The position numbers and the translations under genes are program-made. From Gammaproteobacteria bacterium (lineage in GTDB: Bacteria > Pseudomonadota > Gammaproteobacteria > Pseudomonadales > Halieaceae), in NCBI GenBank assembly GCA_029859085.1, contig JAOUDU010000032.1, positions 1-11,663 on the forward strand: 11,663 bases of DNA. The letters run 5' to 3'. The notes below the pieces were generated by a model. It searched no databases. It saw only the letters and a program-made list of their open reading frames with translations, and had not been told where the DNA came from. Of the stretch, positions 1 to 6,122 are shown one piece after another; the stretch's first letter is position 1, and each line of letters begins with the position of its first letter.

Positions 1-1620
1 GAAGGCCAGGTCGGTCAGGCAGGCATTGCCCGCGGGGTTGAGGCCGGTCACGTGGAAATCCGAGTAGGCCGCCGCAAAATTGATCGGCATGCCAACCAGG
101 TTGCAGGCCACGGAAGCTCCCGCGTCGTGGTAAGCGCTCACTGCGCTGGCCAGGAAATCCTCGTTCACCGAGTACACGTGGGAGGTAATCGCCCCCCGCT
201 CCCGCGCGTTGGTGGTGGCGTCCCGCAGGCAGTCGTCGATCGTGTCGCCCCTGATGACAAAGGACACGGGGCCGAAAATCTCGTCCCGGTAGATATCCCG
301 GGCAGACTCCGTCACTTCCAGTATCAGCGGCGAGGCGGTGCGCGCACGGGGAAAATCCGCGTAATCCAGCGGCCCTGAATCCCGCAGCAGGCGCCCGTGC
401 TCTCCCGCCAGCCCCCGGTAGCGCTCTATCGTCTCCAGGATATTGGCATCCACCAGGGTGCCGCACAGCACCTGGGGGTTCTCCAGGTGCCTGTCCACCG
501 CCGCGACGATAGCCGCCGCCACCTCGTCAAAACTGACCCGCACGCCCGCGGCCTCGATACCCCCCGCCGGGATATGGATATTCTGCACGCTGGTGCACAT
601 CTGGGCCGAGGCCTGGCACAGGGAGTGGGCGATCGCAGCGGCCATCGCCTGCAGGTTGTCGGTGGACTCAATCACCACCGAGTTGCAGCCGGCTGTCTCC
701 GTATACACCAGCTTGCCCGGGCAGTTCTGCTCCAGCCACAGGCCGAAGGCGGGGCTGCCGGTAAAATCCACGATGGCTGTCGCCGGGTGCCGCAACAGGG
801 CCATCGTGGCGGGCTCCTGCCGGGTATCGGCGACCATACTCACCAGGTTGGGGTCGAAACCCGCCTCCGCCAGCACCTCACGGCACACGCTGGTTACCAT
901 CGCCACCGGCAGGATCGCGCTGGGGTGCGGCTTGAACACCACCGGGTTGCCCGTGGCGAGGCTGGCGCACAGGGCCGGATACCCGTTCCACAGGGGGAAA
1001 GTGGCGCAGCAGATCACCACCCCGACCCCGCGGGGGACCAGGTGGTAGTGTTTCTCCAGCCGGGCGGCGCCACCCTTGCCGAACTGGCGCTCCCAGGTGG
1101 CGGTGGCGGGAATATCCGCCATCGCCTTGTGGGCGTAGGCCAGCGCCTCCAGGCCCCGGTCCAGGGCATTGGCGCCGCTGCCGGCAAAGGCCATGATGTA
1201 GCTCTGCCCGCTGGTATGCATGGTGGCGTGGGCGTTCTCAAACAACTGGCCGGCGCAGCGGTCGAGGATTTCCAGGCAGATACCGATCCGGGTTTCCGGG
1301 GAAGCCCCGCGCCAGGCGGGCATGGCGTCGGCTATCGCCCGGTACAGGGTATCGACATCCATCTTCGGGTAGCTGATACCCAGTGGCTCGCCGGTATAGG
1401 GCGACACCTCGGCGCCGGTGCGGCCGATCTCGCCCGGCTGTTGCAACGGGTAAGCGGCACCCAGCATGGCCTCGAAGCGGGCCCTGCCCGCGGCGGGTTT
1501 TTCCTCACCGTGAATCTTGCTACTGGGACTCTCGGGGTAGGCGGTCCAGGAGTGGCGCCGGGCACAGGCATCCAGCGCCTTGTCCAGCGTCGCCCGGTGG
1601 CGTGCAAACAGGTCAGTCAT
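1..1620 (-). CDS. paaN: PaaN-like aldehyde dehydrogenase (3' end outside the window)
   Basis: This is an NAD(P)-dependent aldehyde dehydrogenase of the PaaN type without the C-terminal MaoC hydratase domain. In phenylacetate degradation the related PaaZ/PaaN dehydrogenase oxidises the semialdehyde made by ring opening. The 540 visible residues begin MTDLFARH and stop at the window edge, probably 10-15 residues short of the end. The nucleotide-binding part shows VVFKPHPSA and a glycine motif FTGSPAFG. The catalytic pair is Glu308 in ETAGCNSVV and Cys342 in QMCTSVQNIHIP, 34 residues apart as in classic ALDHs (Glu268/Cys302). The stretches WERQFGKGG, PRGVGVVICCATFPLWNGYP and SDFHVTGLNPAGNACLTDLAF match my memory of the PaaN family. 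The start lies one base after the stop of the oxygenase gene (TAACATG), with only a weak GCGAG ahead of it, so translational coupling is likely. No other paa gene is visible, so the substrate may not be the phenylacetate intermediate. Confidence 0.88.
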   Translation of the reverse strand, partial: MTDLFARHRATLDKALDACARRHSWTAYPESPSSKIHGEEKPAAGRARFEAMLGAAYPLQQPGEIGRTGAEVSPYTGEPLGISYPKMDVDTLYRAIADAMPAWRGASPETRIGICLEILDRCAGQLFENAHATMHTSGQSYIMAFAGSGANALDRGLEALAYAHKAMADIPATATWERQFGKGGAARLEKHYHLVPRGVGVVICCATFPLWNGYPALCASLATGNPVVFKPHPSAILPVAMVTSVCREVLAEAGFDPNLVSMVADTRQEPATMALLRHPATAIVDFTGSPAFGLWLEQNCPGKLVYTETAGCNSVVIESTDNLQAMAAAIAHSLCQASAQMCTSVQNIHIPAGGIEAAGVRVSFDEVAAAIVAAVDRHLENPQVLCGTLVDANILETIERYRGLAGEHGRLLRDSGPLDYADFPRARTASPLILEVTESARDIYRDEIFGPVSFVIRGDTIDDCLRDATTNARERGAITSHVYSVNEDFLASAVSAYHDAGASVACNLVGMPINFAAAYSDFHVTGLNPAGNACLTDLAF

Positions 1621-1621
1621 G

Positions 1622-3145
1622 TTACAACTCGCGGTAAAGGTCCTCGCCCCTGGCCCAGGTGGCGTGGAAACCATAGGGCACCCGGTGGGGCATCTGCACC
1701 CGGCAAATCGGTCCGGGCGTGATATCGGTGGCGTCGAACACCAGGCACTCGGACTTCCAGCTGTTGCTGTCGGTCACCATGGTGATCACGTACCCGTCGT
1801 CCTCGCCACAGCTGCGGTCCGCACCGGGTTTGGGCGCGTACACCGCCTCGCTGCCGAACACGCCCGGGCCGTAATCCCACTGGCAGTGCTGGCCGGTGTC
1901 GTTGTCGTATTTCACCAGGCCGGTGAAACGCAGGGTGTGGCCGCCCTCGTGCAGCAGCGGGATGCGCTGGTGGTAGGAGTATTTGCTTTTCACCCCGTGG
2001 AAGATCGGGTTCGACTTGTTGAATTCGGTGTTGAGGTCGTCGATGTCACCCTCGCGCACCTCGCCGGTTTTCAGGTTGAAGCGCCAGCGATAGGCATTCG
2101 CCTCCAGCCGCATATAGGCCAGCATCGAGGCCAGCTCCCCTTCACCTGGCTGGGCATCGGGCATCGGGTTCAATGACCTGCAGCCGTCCATCACCACCCA
2201 GTCGCCCTGTTCCCAGCAGTTGGTCACGTGCAGGATGTAACAGGGCTGGCACTCGAACCAGCGCACCTCGCTGCCCTGCCCCCGGCGCGGGATGATGCCG
2301 AAGCGGGTGGGAATGTCACGGTGAAAGGTCAGCACCCGGAACTTGTGCTGGCGCAGCACATCCATGTCGTGGAAAAACGGCAGGTCGTGCAGGATCGCGT
2401 AATGGGTGGTGAAGCCGATATCGTGGGGCAGGCGCGGGCCGGGCAGGTCGATGGCCACCTCGTGCAACAGCCTGCCCTGCGGGTCCGCCACCCCGTAGGT
2501 CATGAAAGGCGGCGCGTCGCCGTAGTCGAAAAACAGCAGCTCGCCGGTGCTCCAGTCGACCTTGGAATGGGCGGACATGCGCCGCTGCTGCCTGCCCTGC
2601 AGTTCGTAATAGCCCCTGGTCTCAAGGGTCTGGCTGTCCAGCCGGTAGGGATGGCCGGCGTTGTACCACAGGGTCATCAGGTCGCCGTTGTACCAGAACA
2701 CATCCGTGTTCGAGGTGTCCTTGATCCCGAACGGGGAAATGCTGTAGTCGAAAGGTCCCATCACACCGGGAGAGACCGACTTGCCATCGGCCCGCTCCTG
2801 CGCCTGCGCGATGGTCTGGATATAGCGGTTGCGATAGGCCGCCCTGCCATCGCGAAAATAGACGCCGTGCACCATGCCGTCCCCGTCGAAGGGGTGATAG
2901 CGGTTTTTCGGCGGGTATACCGGGTTCGGGCCATTGCGGAAGTAACCGCCCACGAGGTCCGCCGGCAGTTCCCCTTCCACCGCCAGGCCCTCCACGCTCA
3001 ACTCATCGAGGGTGGGGGCATAGACGCCGTGCAGGTAGGGGTTGTCGAGGTCGTAGATCCACTGGGGCGCATCGCTGAAGTGAGTGACCCCGCCGACGCA
3101 GTGCCCGGTAGTGGGATATTCACGTACTGTCTTCGCAAGCGCCAT
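1622..3145 (-). CDS. Carotenoid cleavage oxygenase family protein (RPE65/lignostilbene dioxygenase superfamily)
   Basis: This 507-residue protein belongs to the non-haem Fe(II) oxygenases that split a C=C bond of carotenoids, apocarotenoids or stilbenes into two carbonyl products. The four iron-binding histidines are visible as His193 (MSAHSKVD), His241 (LPHDIGF), His306 (ILHVTN) and His494 (YGFHATWA), spaced as in the seven-bladed propeller family. Second-shell acids are probably Glu374 (NTEFN) and Glu448 (GEDDGY). The N-terminal hallmarks GYFRNGPNP (67-75) and HPFDGDGMVH (84-93) are present. There is no signal peptide, so it should be cytosolic. The start is supported by AGGAGA at 3151-3156, five bases from ATG, and by a strong promoter upstream. 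It is the first gene of a pair with the aldehyde dehydrogenase, which could take its aldehyde product. Sequence alone does not separate carotenoid from stilbene or phenylpropanoid substrates. Confidence 0.92.
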   Translation of the reverse strand: MALAKTVREYPTTGHCVGGVTHFSDAPQWIYDLDNPYLHGVYAPTLDELSVEGLAVEGELPADLVGGYFRNGPNPVYPPKNRYHPFDGDGMVHGVYFRDGRAAYRNRYIQTIAQAQERADGKSVSPGVMGPFDYSISPFGIKDTSNTDVFWYNGDLMTLWYNAGHPYRLDSQTLETRGYYELQGRQQRRMSAHSKVDWSTGELLFFDYGDAPPFMTYGVADPQGRLLHEVAIDLPGPRLPHDIGFTTHYAILHDLPFFHDMDVLRQHKFRVLTFHRDIPTRFGIIPRRGQGSEVRWFECQPCYILHVTNCWEQGDWVVMDGCRSLNPMPDAQPGEGELASMLAYMRLEANAYRWRFNLKTGEVREGDIDDLNTEFNKSNPIFHGVKSKYSYHQRIPLLHEGGHTLRFTGLVKYDNDTGQHCQWDYGPGVFGSEAVYAPKPGADRSCGEDDGYVITMVTDSNSWKSECLVFDATDITPGPICRVQMPHRVPYGFHATWARGEDLYREL

Positions 3146-3195
3146 GGCTATCTCCTGTTATCGGGCCCATCCGCATGGTTGCGGCGGTTACAGGG

Positions 3196-3223
3196 ATTAT
3201 AGGTAATAGGTTCTTTTATGCAA
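3196..3223 (-). promoter_or_regulatory. Sigma70-type promoter of the oxygenase-dehydrogenase operon
   Basis: On the minus strand the -35 element TTGCAT (3218-3223) is followed by a 16-base spacer and a perfect -10 element TATAAT (3196-3201). Transcription should begin near 3189, giving a leader of about 44 bases that ends in the AGGAGA ribosome site of the oxygenase gene. The element sits in an AT-rich island between lysR and the oxygenase gene, so the pair can be transcribed separately from lysR. The match is near consensus, but only sequence supports it. Confidence 0.7.
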
Positions 3224-3230
3224 GGTATAA
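3216..3230. promoter_or_regulatory. Candidate LysR-type regulator box overlapping the -35 element
   Basis: TTAT-N7-ATAA is an interrupted dyad of 15 bases containing the T-N11-A spacing typical of LysR-type binding sites. It covers the -35 hexamer of the oxygenase promoter and lies in the gap immediately downstream of a lysR gene. Binding here could repress the promoter, or form the promoter-proximal half of an activation site. Such short AT dyads also occur by chance, so this is a candidate only. Confidence 0.4.
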
Positions 3231-3238
3231 ATTGCCGT

Positions 3239-3270
3239 CGCGGGAGCGCGTCGGAATCCATTCTCCCGCG
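3239..3270. repeat. Perfect 8-bp inverted repeat upstream of the oxygenase promoter
   Basis: CGCGGGAG (3239-3246) and CTCCCGCG (3263-3270) are perfect inverted copies around a 16-base loop. The repeat lies 39 bases past the lysR stop and just upstream of the oxygenase -35 element. As RNA from the lysR transcript it would form a GC-rich hairpin, but no T-run follows directly (ACGGCAATTTAT), so it would be a poor intrinsic terminator. It may instead be a protein-binding site or a weak attenuating hairpin. Confidence 0.45.
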
Positions 3271-3308
3271 GGGCAGGCAGCAGGACAGAAACGTAAAACG
3301 CAACGCGT

Positions 3309-4268
3309 TCAGCCCAGCCCGTATCGGGCGGACAGGTCGGCCGTCTGGCGGTCGAGATCGCCCTTGATCCGGCGCAGTTCATCGGCAAACAGGGCCGCAG
3401 CCGGACTGAAGCTGCGCCCCCTGTGGTAAATCAGGCCGGAGTGCATCCTCGGCGTCTCTATGTCCGTGCGCAACAGGGTCATGCTGCCGTCCCGCAGTTG
3501 TGCCGCCACCTGCGCCAGCGGCGCCATGCTTATACCGTCGCTGGCAAGCAGGATGCGCCGGGTGGCGGCGAAGGTTTCCACATCTATCTTCGCCCGGAAA
3601 GGGCCCGCCGGTCCGGGGTCGCCCGGCCCTGTCACACCGGCCGCCAGGAAGCGCGCGACCCGCTCCGGCGTCCGGTTGCCCACCAGGGCATACCGGCCGA
3701 AATCGGCAAGCTCAACCCGGGACTTGCTCGCCAGCGGGTGCCGGCTGCGGCAGACGAAATAAAACGGATCGGTGATGAGCAACTCAGTGGCAAAACGCTC
3801 GTCACCCTCGACCTCACTGATATCAGCCACCCCCAGGTCCGATTCGCGATCCAGCAGGTGGCGGGCGACACCGGTCCAGTCCACCTCCCGGATATGGCAG
3901 TGAATATCCGGCGCGCGCCGCATCAGCGCTGCCACCGCATCCGGCACCAGGCTGTCCCCCGGGTAAGGGCCGGTTGATATAACCAGCCGGCCGCGGACCA
4001 TTCCCAGCAGGTCCGCCAGCGCCCGCTCCATATCTTCACTTTCCTGCAGGACCCTGTGGCCTCGCTGCAACACGATCTCACCCGCCGCGGTCAGCTCGAC
4101 CCCGGAGGACAGGCGGTCAAACAAGCGCGCGCCCAGCAAGCCCTCCAACGCCATGATGCTGCGGGTAAGGGCCGGCTGGCTGATATGCAACTCCGCTGCC
4201 GCCAGCCGGAAATTGCGGTGCCGCGCCAGCGCCAGCGCATGCGTGAGCTGGCGAAAACTGATCTTCAT
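3309..4268 (-). CDS. LysR-type transcriptional regulator
   Basis: This 319-residue protein has the standard LysR layout. A winged helix-turn-helix covers about residues 5-64 (FRQLTHALALARHRNFRLAA, then ELHISQPALTRSIMALEGLL and ARLFDRLSSGVELTAAG). A linker helix and a periplasmic-binding-protein-like effector domain run from about residue 94 to 300. It is a cytosolic, DNA-binding, normally tetrameric regulator that responds to a small molecule. It lies upstream of, and on the same strand as, the oxygenase-aldehyde dehydrogenase pair, and is divergent from the sulfatase gene. LysR regulators commonly control a divergent or adjacent catabolic operon and themselves, so either side or both may be targets. 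The ligand cannot be read from the sequence. The ATG has only a weak upstream ribosome site (TGATGAG). A few C-terminal residues after RRIKGDL extend beyond the usual fold. Confidence 0.93.
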   Translation of the reverse strand: MKISFRQLTHALALARHRNFRLAAAELHISQPALTRSIMALEGLLGARLFDRLSSGVELTAAGEIVLQRGHRVLQESEDMERALADLLGMVRGRLVISTGPYPGDSLVPDAVAALMRRAPDIHCHIREVDWTGVARHLLDRESDLGVADISEVEGDERFATELLITDPFYFVCRSRHPLASKSRVELADFGRYALVGNRTPERVARFLAAGVTGPGDPGPAGPFRAKIDVETFAATRRILLASDGISMAPLAQVAAQLRDGSMTLLRTDIETPRMHSGLIYHRGRSFSPAAALFADELRRIKGDLDRQTADLSARYGLG

Positions 4269-4271
4269 AAC

Positions 4272-4296
4272 ATAAACTCATCATTTTGTTGTTTAT
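4272..4296. promoter_or_regulatory. Candidate operator dyad in the lysR-sulfatase divergent region
   Basis: ATAAAC (4272-4277) and GTTTAT (4291-4296) form a perfect 6-bp inverted repeat with a 13-base spacer. It begins four bases upstream of the lysR start codon, inside the AT-rich 135-base divergent intergenic region. Its position suits autoregulation of lysR and control of the sulfatase promoter. Only symmetry and location support it. Confidence 0.35.
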
Positions 4297-4312
4297 ATTG
4301 CATTGGTATTAT
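4284..4312 (+). promoter_or_regulatory. Weak candidate promoter for the sulfatase gene
   Basis: A TATTAT -10-like hexamer (4307-4312) lies 17 bases after a poor -35 match, TTTTGT (4284-4289). A weak -35 is common at activator-dependent promoters, and the nearby dyad would fit that. A second -10-like string, TAGAAT, lies at 4332-4337 with an equally poor -35. The leader would be about 85 bases and includes a GC-rich CGGCG/CGCCG dyad (4341-4357). This call is tentative. Confidence 0.25.
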
Positions 4313-4390
4313 GGCCCGGTTCAACCTAGATTAGAATACCCGGCGACGATCGCGCCGATGCAACCCCGGCAACTCAATAGTGCCCGATTC

Positions 4391-4396
4391 GAGGAA
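4391..4396 (+). promoter_or_regulatory. Ribosome binding site that sets the sulfatase start
   Basis: GAGGAA sits seven bases before the ATG at 4404. A longer frame opens at a GTG at 4380, but that start has no ribosome site and would place eight extra residues ahead of a typical signal peptide. The ATG at 4404 is therefore preferred. Confidence 0.7.
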
Positions 4397-4403
4397 TAGA
4401 CAA

Positions 4404-5969
4404 ATGATTCACCGTTTTCTTTCACGCCTGGCGATTGGCCTGTCGGCGGGGCTTTTTGCCCTGGCGTCCGCTGTCGCCGCTGCCGCCGACAAACCCAATA
4501 TCCTCGTGGTCTGGGGCGACGATGTGGGCCAGTCCAACATCAGCGCCTACACCATGGGCCTGATGGGCTACCGCACCCCCAATATCGACCGTATCGCAAA
4601 CGAAGGCATGATCTTCACCGACTATTACGGGGAGCAGAGCTGCACCGCGGGCCGCGCCTCCTTCATAATGGGCCAGTCGGTATTTCGCACCGGCCTCAGT
4701 AAAGTAGGCCTGCCCGGCGCCGACCTCGGCATGAGGAAGGAAGACCCCACCATCGCCGGGCTGCTGAAGAACGAGGGTTATGTGACCGGCCAGTTCGGCA
4801 AAAACCACCTGGGCGACAAGGACGACATGCTGCCCACCAATCACGGTTTTGACGAGTTTTTCGGCAACCTGTACCACCTGAACGCCGAGGAGGAGCCCGA
4901 GAACTCCGATTACCCCAAGGACCCGGCATTCCGCAAGAAGTATGGCCCCCGTGGGGTGATCCACTCCTATGCGGACGGCAGGATCGAGGACACGGGCCCG
5001 CTGACCAAGAAGCGCATGGAGGTCGTGGATGACGAGACTTCCGCCGCCGCGATGAAGTTTATCGAAAAGGCCGTGAAGGACGACAAACCCTTCTTCGTCT
5101 GGTGGAGCGGTACCCGGATGCATTTCCGGACCCACGTCAGCGCCGCCAAGATGGAGCAGTGTTTAAAACAGTCCCCGCGCGCGGATGAATACACCTGCGG
5201 GATGCTGGAACACGACGCCCACATCGGCCAGTTCCTCAAGCAGCTGGATGACCTGGGCGTTGCCGACAACACCATCGTGTTCTACTCGACCGATAACGGC
5301 CCGCACATGAACACCTGGCCGGACGCGGCCATGACGCCCTTCCGCGGTGAAAAGAACACCAACTGGGAAGGCGGCTGGCGGGTGCCGGCCATGGTGCGCT
5401 GGCCTGGCAAAATCAAGCCCGCCTCGGTATCCAACGAGATCATGCACCATATGGACTGGTTGCCTACTTTCCTGGCTGCAGCGGGTGAGCCCAACGTCAA
5501 GGAGGAGTTGCTCAAAGGCAAGCGCGCCATCGGCCGCAATTACAGGGTGCACCTGGACGGCTATAACTTCCTGCCCTTCCTCACCGGACAGGCCGATGCA
5601 GGCCCCCGCCACGAGATCTTCTACTTCTCCGATGACGGTGACCTGACGGCCCTGCGTTACAACGACTGGAAGTTGATCTTCATGGAGCAGCGCGTCGCGG
5701 GCACCTTGCAGGTCTGGGCCGAGCCGTTCATTCCGCTGCGCCTGCCGCTGATGTTCAACCTGCGCCGCGATCCTTATGAACGCGCCCAGATCACCTCCAA
5801 TACCTACTACGACTGGATGATCGACCGGGCCTACCTGCTGGTGCCGGCCCAGGACTACGTGGGCCAGTTCCTGGCGACGTTCAAGGAGTATCCGCCGCGC
5901 CAGAAGGCCGCCAGCTTCTCGCTGGAACAGGTGATGGAAAAACTGACCGAGCAGGGTGGTTCCAAGTAG
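4404..5969 (+). CDS. Secreted type I sulfatase (arylsulfatase family, formylglycine-dependent)
   Basis: This 521-residue sulfatase hydrolyses a sulfate ester and probably acts in the periplasm or outside the cell. Residues 1-28 form a signal peptide (basic MIHRFLSR, hydrophobic core, AVAAAA before DKPN). The signature CTAGR places Cys80 as the residue converted to formylglycine and Arg84 as its partner, a C-x-A-x-R variant of the usual C-x-P-x-R. Metal and sulfate ligands are visible as Asp39-Asp40 in VVWGDDVG, the Lys133/His135 motif FGKNHLGD, His270-Asp271 in LEHDAHIGQ, and Asp297-Asn298 in STDNGPH. The C-terminal subdomain has DWKLIFME and FNLRRDPYER, common in arylsulfatase A-like enzymes. 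Length is normal. No maturase (FGE or anSME) is visible here, so one must be encoded elsewhere. The gene diverges from lysR and ends in a strong terminator, so it is probably monocistronic. The substrate is unknown; aryl, steroid or sugar sulfates are all possible. Confidence 0.93.
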   Translation: MIHRFLSRLAIGLSAGLFALASAVAAAADKPNILVVWGDDVGQSNISAYTMGLMGYRTPNIDRIANEGMIFTDYYGEQSCTAGRASFIMGQSVFRTGLSKVGLPGADLGMRKEDPTIAGLLKNEGYVTGQFGKNHLGDKDDMLPTNHGFDEFFGNLYHLNAEEEPENSDYPKDPAFRKKYGPRGVIHSYADGRIEDTGPLTKKRMEVVDDETSAAAMKFIEKAVKDDKPFFVWWSGTRMHFRTHVSAAKMEQCLKQSPRADEYTCGMLEHDAHIGQFLKQLDDLGVADNTIVFYSTDNGPHMNTWPDAAMTPFRGEKNTNWEGGWRVPAMVRWPGKIKPASVSNEIMHHMDWLPTFLAAAGEPNVKEELLKGKRAIGRNYRVHLDGYNFLPFLTGQADAGPRHEIFYFSDDGDLTALRYNDWKLIFMEQRVAGTLQVWAEPFIPLRLPLMFNLRRDPYERAQITSNTYYDWMIDRAYLLVPAQDYVGQFLATFKEYPPRQKAASFSLEQVMEKLTEQGGSK

Positions 5970-5991
5970 ACCGCCCGCTTATTGTCCAGCC

Positions 5992-6015
5992 AGGGCCTCT
6001 TCGGAGGCCTTTTTT
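5992..6015 (+). terminator. Rho-independent terminator of the sulfatase gene
   Basis: GGCCTC (5994-5999), loop TTCG and GAGGCC (6004-6009) make a perfect six-pair stem with a stable UUCG-type tetraloop. A run of six T (6010-6015) follows. The A and G at 5992-5993 can extend the stem by pairing with the first Ts. It lies 22 bases after the sulfatase stop. Confidence 0.93.
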
Positions 6016-6122
6016 ATGCCCCGAATGTGCAGCATGCCGCAGCGGGCAGATCCCATTATCCGGCAGGCCCGGATTCAGGCTATGATATGCCATGGAAACC
6101 CACCAGCTGACTAGCATCCCAC

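Noticed and set aside
1..1620. A phenylacetate degradation cluster
   Set aside because: Only the PaaN-like dehydrogenase is present. None of paaABCDE, paaG, paaJ, paaK or a MaoC hydratase is seen in the window.
397..1722. Open frame of 441 codons on the plus strand
   Set aside because: It is antisense to the PaaN-like dehydrogenase and reaches into the oxygenase gene. The dehydrogenase frame carries the catalytic Glu and Cys at the right spacing.
2228..3202. Open frame of 324 codons on the plus strand
   Set aside because: It is antisense to the carotenoid oxygenase gene, which has all four iron histidines and a good ribosome site.
4380..4403. Upstream GTG start for the sulfatase
   Set aside because: There is no ribosome site before it, and the ATG at 4404 has GAGGAA at the right distance and begins a typical signal peptide.
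6051..6086. Full sigma70 promoter ahead of luxR
   Set aside because: TATGAT at 6081-6086 is a fair -10, but the only -35-like string (TTATCC, 6056-6061) is 19 bases away and matches poorly.
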